A stretch of 50,575 nucleotides of DNA from Cryobacterium sp. GTDB lineage: Bacteria; Actinomycetota; Actinomycetes; Actinomycetales; Microbacteriaceae. Positions 47,953-50,575 of the stretch are shown here, in pieces. The notes beneath the pieces were generated by a model. It had not been told where the DNA came from and made no database searches. It worked only from the letters and a program-made list of their open reading frames with translations. Positions within the stretch are counted from its first letter, which is position 1; every line of letters begins with the position of its first letter. Location: positions 1-50,575 of the forward strand of contig JAHBSW010000015.1 of NCBI GenBank assembly GCA_019638935.1, read 5' to 3'. The position numbers and the translations under genes are program-made.

Positions 47953-49362
47953 CTATCCGGCCCTGCCACTCACCCAGTCGGCGAACCTCGCGGCGGGGTG
48001 GGTACGAGGCGAACCACTCGCATACTCGCGGCGGTCGGCGTAGCGGTACGCCGCGTACAGCGCTGTCGCGCCGATCCAGCGGAGCGGTTCGAGCTCCCAG
48101 TTGCGGGTGTGGTGGTCCACCCACGGCAGCCGGGTCAGCTCGGTCGTCTCGCCCAGGATGAGATCGCGCACCGTACGGGCTGCCAGGTTGGTTCCGGTGA
48201 GCCCATGACCGACGTAGCCACCGGCGACGATCACTCCACTCTGGCGGTCGTGATTGACGGCCGCCGACCAGTCCCGCGGCACCCCCAGCACCCCCGACCA
48301 GCTGTGCTGCAGCCGGGCACCCGCGAGTCCCGGAAACAGCTCGAGAACTCGCGCGCCAAGCTGCGCCACCGCCTTCTCGGCGGTGCGCCCATCCTGATCG
48401 AAGCTGGAGCGGAAGTTGTAGGGCACCCCCCTGCCGCCGAGGGCGATCCGGCCATCCGCCGTGCGCTGAGCGTAGGTGAAACTGTGCGCCACATCGCCGA
48501 GCAGTTCGCCGCCCTTCCAGCCGATCGAATCGAACTGGTCGTCGGTGAGCGGCTCGGTGACGACCATGCTGCTGTTCATGGGAAGCATCCGTCTCGCCTG
48601 CCCGCTCAGGCTCACCGTGTACCCCTCGAGCGCCTGCACCACATGCCGCGCCCGCACGTCGCCGCGGTCGGTGCGCACCAGGTGCGGGCCGACGGCGGTG
48701 GCCGTGGTTCTCTCGTAGATCACGGCACCGCGCCGCTCGACCGCGGCGGCGAGGCCGTACACATATTTGGCGGGGTGCACGCGGGCACAGTGGCGAGTCC
48801 AGTACCCGCCCAGGGCGTTGTCGATGCGGATGCGTTCGGCGAACTCCGCAGGACTCAACTCGACGAGATGGTCGCCTCCCCAGCCCTGCTGTCGCAGTGC
48901 CGCGAGGTAACCGCGCATGCGGTGGAGCTGCGCTCTGTTGGTCGCCACGTGAAGCAGCCCGTCGTGAGCGATGTCCTCGTCGAATCCTTCGGCCCGGGCA
49001 ACACGAATCGACTCGTCGACGGCGCCGAACATCTCGTTCTGCAGCGCGATGGCCGCATCCGCGCCGTGACCCTTCGCGTACCTGCGGAACATGCCCGCGG
49101 GCTTCGCGCTCATCCAGCCGCCGTTGCGACCCGACGCCCCGAAACCTGCGAACTCCCTCTCGATGAGGGCGACCTCGAGGTCGGGGTTCGCCTCTTTGAG
49201 GTAGTACGCGGTCCAGAGCCCCGTGAGGCCTGCGCCGATGATCGCAACATCCACCTCGATCGGCCCGGGAAGAGGTGCGCGCTCCGGCGGTGTCGGCTCG
49301 CTCGCAACCCAGTACGAGACATGCCCGTTGCTGAAACCTGTCGAGAGGGTGATCCCCGTCAT
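47953..49362 (-). CDS. FAD-dependent amine/amino-acid oxidoreductase (PuuB/OrdL-like, DAO family)
   Basis: This 469-residue flavoprotein has the dinucleotide motif VDVAIIGAGLTGLWTAYYLKEANPDLEVALIE near residues 37-68, then FGASGRNGGWMSAK, the flavin-contact loop of the DadA/PuuB group, and the C-terminal GVIVAGGYVGHGLTGTNLAARTVRDLILG FAD-binding segment. Members include gamma-glutamylputrescine oxidase and sarcosine/D-amino-acid oxidases. A purine tract GAGGATG precedes the ATG. It is divergent from a PucR-type regulator and followed by a cupin, an arrangement typical of polyamine or amine catabolic loci. Confidence 0.9.
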   Translation of the reverse strand: MTGITLSTGFSNGHVSYWVASEPTPPERAPLPGPIEVDVAIIGAGLTGLWTAYYLKEANPDLEVALIEREFAGFGASGRNGGWMSAKPAGMFRRYAKGHGADAAIALQNEMFGAVDESIRVARAEGFDEDIAHDGLLHVATNRAQLHRMRGYLAALRQQGWGGDHLVELSPAEFAERIRIDNALGGYWTRHCARVHPAKYVYGLAAAVERRGAVIYERTTATAVGPHLVRTDRGDVRARHVVQALEGYTVSLSGQARRMLPMNSSMVVTEPLTDDQFDSIGWKGGELLGDVAHSFTYAQRTADGRIALGGRGVPYNFRSSFDQDGRTAEKAVAQLGARVLELFPGLAGARLQHSWSGVLGVPRDWSAAVNHDRQSGVIVAGGYVGHGLTGTNLAARTVRDLILGETTELTRLPWVDHHTRNWELEPLRWIGATALYAAYRYADRREYASGSPRTHPAARFADWVSGRAG

Positions 49363-49580
49363 CGATTCACATCCTCACCGCTGTGTGGGAGCCGAAGTAG
49401 TTGCTGTGTCGAGAGTAAAGACCCGCGCCCCACGGTGGCACTAGTGCTCTCGTACGAACTGGGCACCGGGCTTGTACCGCCGTGACAAGTGCAGCATGCG
49501 TACCCCACGCACCGCCTGACAACCGCACCGAATCGTTTGGCAGGCGGAAAAGCAGTCCGTATTGGTACTACCATGCGATC

Positions 49581-50575
49581 GTGACCGACACCGCAACCGC
49601 ACTGACGATCGACGACATCGTCTCCACGGCGAGCCTCGATGTCGAGTTCCTCGCCGGCGCGAGCGGAGGCACCCGCGAAGTGCTGTGGGCGCACAGCTGC
49701 GAGATGCCCAACCCCGCCCGCTGGCTCGCCCCGCACGAGCTGCTCATGACCGTGGGGCTGTGCGTGCCGACGGATGCCGACGGTCAAGTCTCGTTCCTCA
49801 AGAGCCTCTACGACGCGCAGCTCGCGGGTCTCATGATCGGCGACCACGAGACCGCTCCCCCGTTGAGCACGGAGATGCTCGCCGAAGCGGACAGGCTCGG
49901 CTTTCCCGTCATGCTCGCCGGGGAGCAGACACCGTACGCCGTCGTCGCCCGCCACGTCGCGGCGGCCAACACCTCCTCCCAGACCCTGCAGGTGCTCAAG
50001 CTGAGCAAGCTGTACCACGTGGCCGCCGATGCCGGACACGAACCCGCAACACTCATCGCCGACCTCGTCTCGCTGCTCGGGGTGGGGATCCGCATCGAGG
50101 ACCGCCCGACCGGGCTGCCCGTGCTTCACGCCGACGCCACGGGCAGAAGCGGAACGGCAACGACCAGCAGACGCTACCCGCTGCGCGGCAGCTATCCGGC
50201 CGATCTCATGCTGCTCGAGTACCCGGGCGAAGAGCTCGACAGCTTTCTGCTCGTGCACCTCATCAAGGTGCTCGAGGTCGCCGTCGACGGGGTGCTGCGG
50301 AGCGCCGACCGACGAGCCGAGGTCAGCGCGCGGGCCATGCTCGCCCTGCTCAACGGGAACACCCCAGCCGAGGCCGCTGCGCTCATCGAACCCCACCTGC
50401 CCTCCAGCGGGTTCCACCTGCTCGCCTTCGGCTCGGTCGAAGGAATACGCATCGCACGAGCCGTCGCGCTCCTCGAGCTGCCCGTGATCGTCGGTCAGGG
50501 GCGAACCAGCCACCTCGCCCTCGTGCCGAGCGACGCGGTGCCCCGGATGCGTGAACTCGTCGCCTCTCTAGAGGT
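49581..50575 (+). CDS. PucR-family transcriptional regulator, 3' truncated by window
   Basis: A GTG at 49581 opens a frame that stays open to the window end (331 codons). The N-terminal PucR domain is seen in ALTIDDIVSTASLDVEFLAGASGG ... ARWLAPHELLMTVGLCVP and AGLMIGDHETAPPLSTEMLAEADRLGFPVM. The GGDEF-like CdaR middle region (from LSKLYHVAADAGHEPATLIADLVSLLG on) follows. The C-terminal HTH_30 DNA-binding domain must lie beyond the window. PucR-type proteins regulate purine, GABA or polyamine catabolism; divergence from the FAD oxidoreductase suggests it controls that gene. The 218 bases between the two starts hold no recognised gene or clear operator. Confidence 0.88.
   Translation, partial: MTDTATALTIDDIVSTASLDVEFLAGASGGTREVLWAHSCEMPNPARWLAPHELLMTVGLCVPTDADGQVSFLKSLYDAQLAGLMIGDHETAPPLSTEMLAEADRLGFPVMLAGEQTPYAVVARHVAAANTSSQTLQVLKLSKLYHVAADAGHEPATLIADLVSLLGVGIRIEDRPTGLPVLHADATGRSGTATTSRRYPLRGSYPADLMLLEYPGEELDSFLLVHLIKVLEVAVDGVLRSADRRAEVSARAMLALLNGNTPAEAAALIEPHLPSSGFHLLAFGSVEGIRIARAVALLELPVIVGQGRTSHLALVPSDAVPRMRELVASLE

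Overview
This window is chromosomal DNA from a high-GC actinobacterium, most probably of the family Microbacteriaceae. The evidence is the composition (roughly two-thirds G+C by eye), frequent GTG starts with 4-base GTGA/ATGA gene overlaps, the tig-clpP1-clpP2-clpX-valS gene set, mycothiol-era style arsC, and a palindromic repeat family (GGTCTCGATACGC ... CTACTCGACCAGCGG) that I recall from Microbacteriaceae and Nocardioides genomes. No transposase, integrase, phage gene, rRNA or CRISPR array was found. The presence of acdS suggests plant or soil association.

Region 1 (1-16155) is the housekeeping backbone with insertions: the 3' part of valS; an ArsR-type repressor with a striking phased operator and a coupled small protein; metY with a CoA-binding protein; a methyltransferase; an M3 metallopeptidase; a Doc-type toxin-antitoxin pair; ACC deaminase with a divergent GntR regulator; clpX; a three-gene copper module (His-rich membrane protein, YcnI, CopC) on the opposite strand; clpP2, clpP1, tig and tRNA-Pro.

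Region 2 (16439-27129) holds tRNA-Gly; a coiled-coil membrane protein; Lrp/AsnC with LysE and an RraA-like aldolase; an arsenic locus (arsR, a 22-residue seven-cysteine peptide, arsC); a second toxin-antitoxin pair; an epimerase; a 1288-residue multi-spanning membrane protein; and L-serine dehydratase under a glycine riboswitch with a short coupled upstream ORF.

Region 3 (27130-42961) has a two-component system, a YtcJ-like amidohydrolase, and a nitrogen/amine-acquisition island. In the island an RpiR regulator, a FluG-like amidohydrolase, an M20 amidohydrolase and a glutamine-synthetase-like ligase are translationally coupled on the minus strand, opposite a five-gene branched-chain-type ABC transporter. 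PaiB-like flavoproteins lie at both ends. Nei-type DNA glycosylase and rpiB follow.

Region 4 (43014-50575) has a second giant membrane protein coupled to an XRE regulator and a DUF2975 protein, then a cupin, an amine/amino-acid FAD oxidoreductase and a truncated PucR-family regulator, which looks like an amine-catabolism locus.

The most original signals are the Cys-rich peptide before arsC; the repeat family that has entered coding sequence twice and supplies two stop codons; the six-copy operator with exact 14-base spacing; the coupled uORF before sdaA; and the split-FluG operon facing its own transporter. Copy counts, lengths and positions were made by eye; family assignments rest on recognised motifs, not on database searches.
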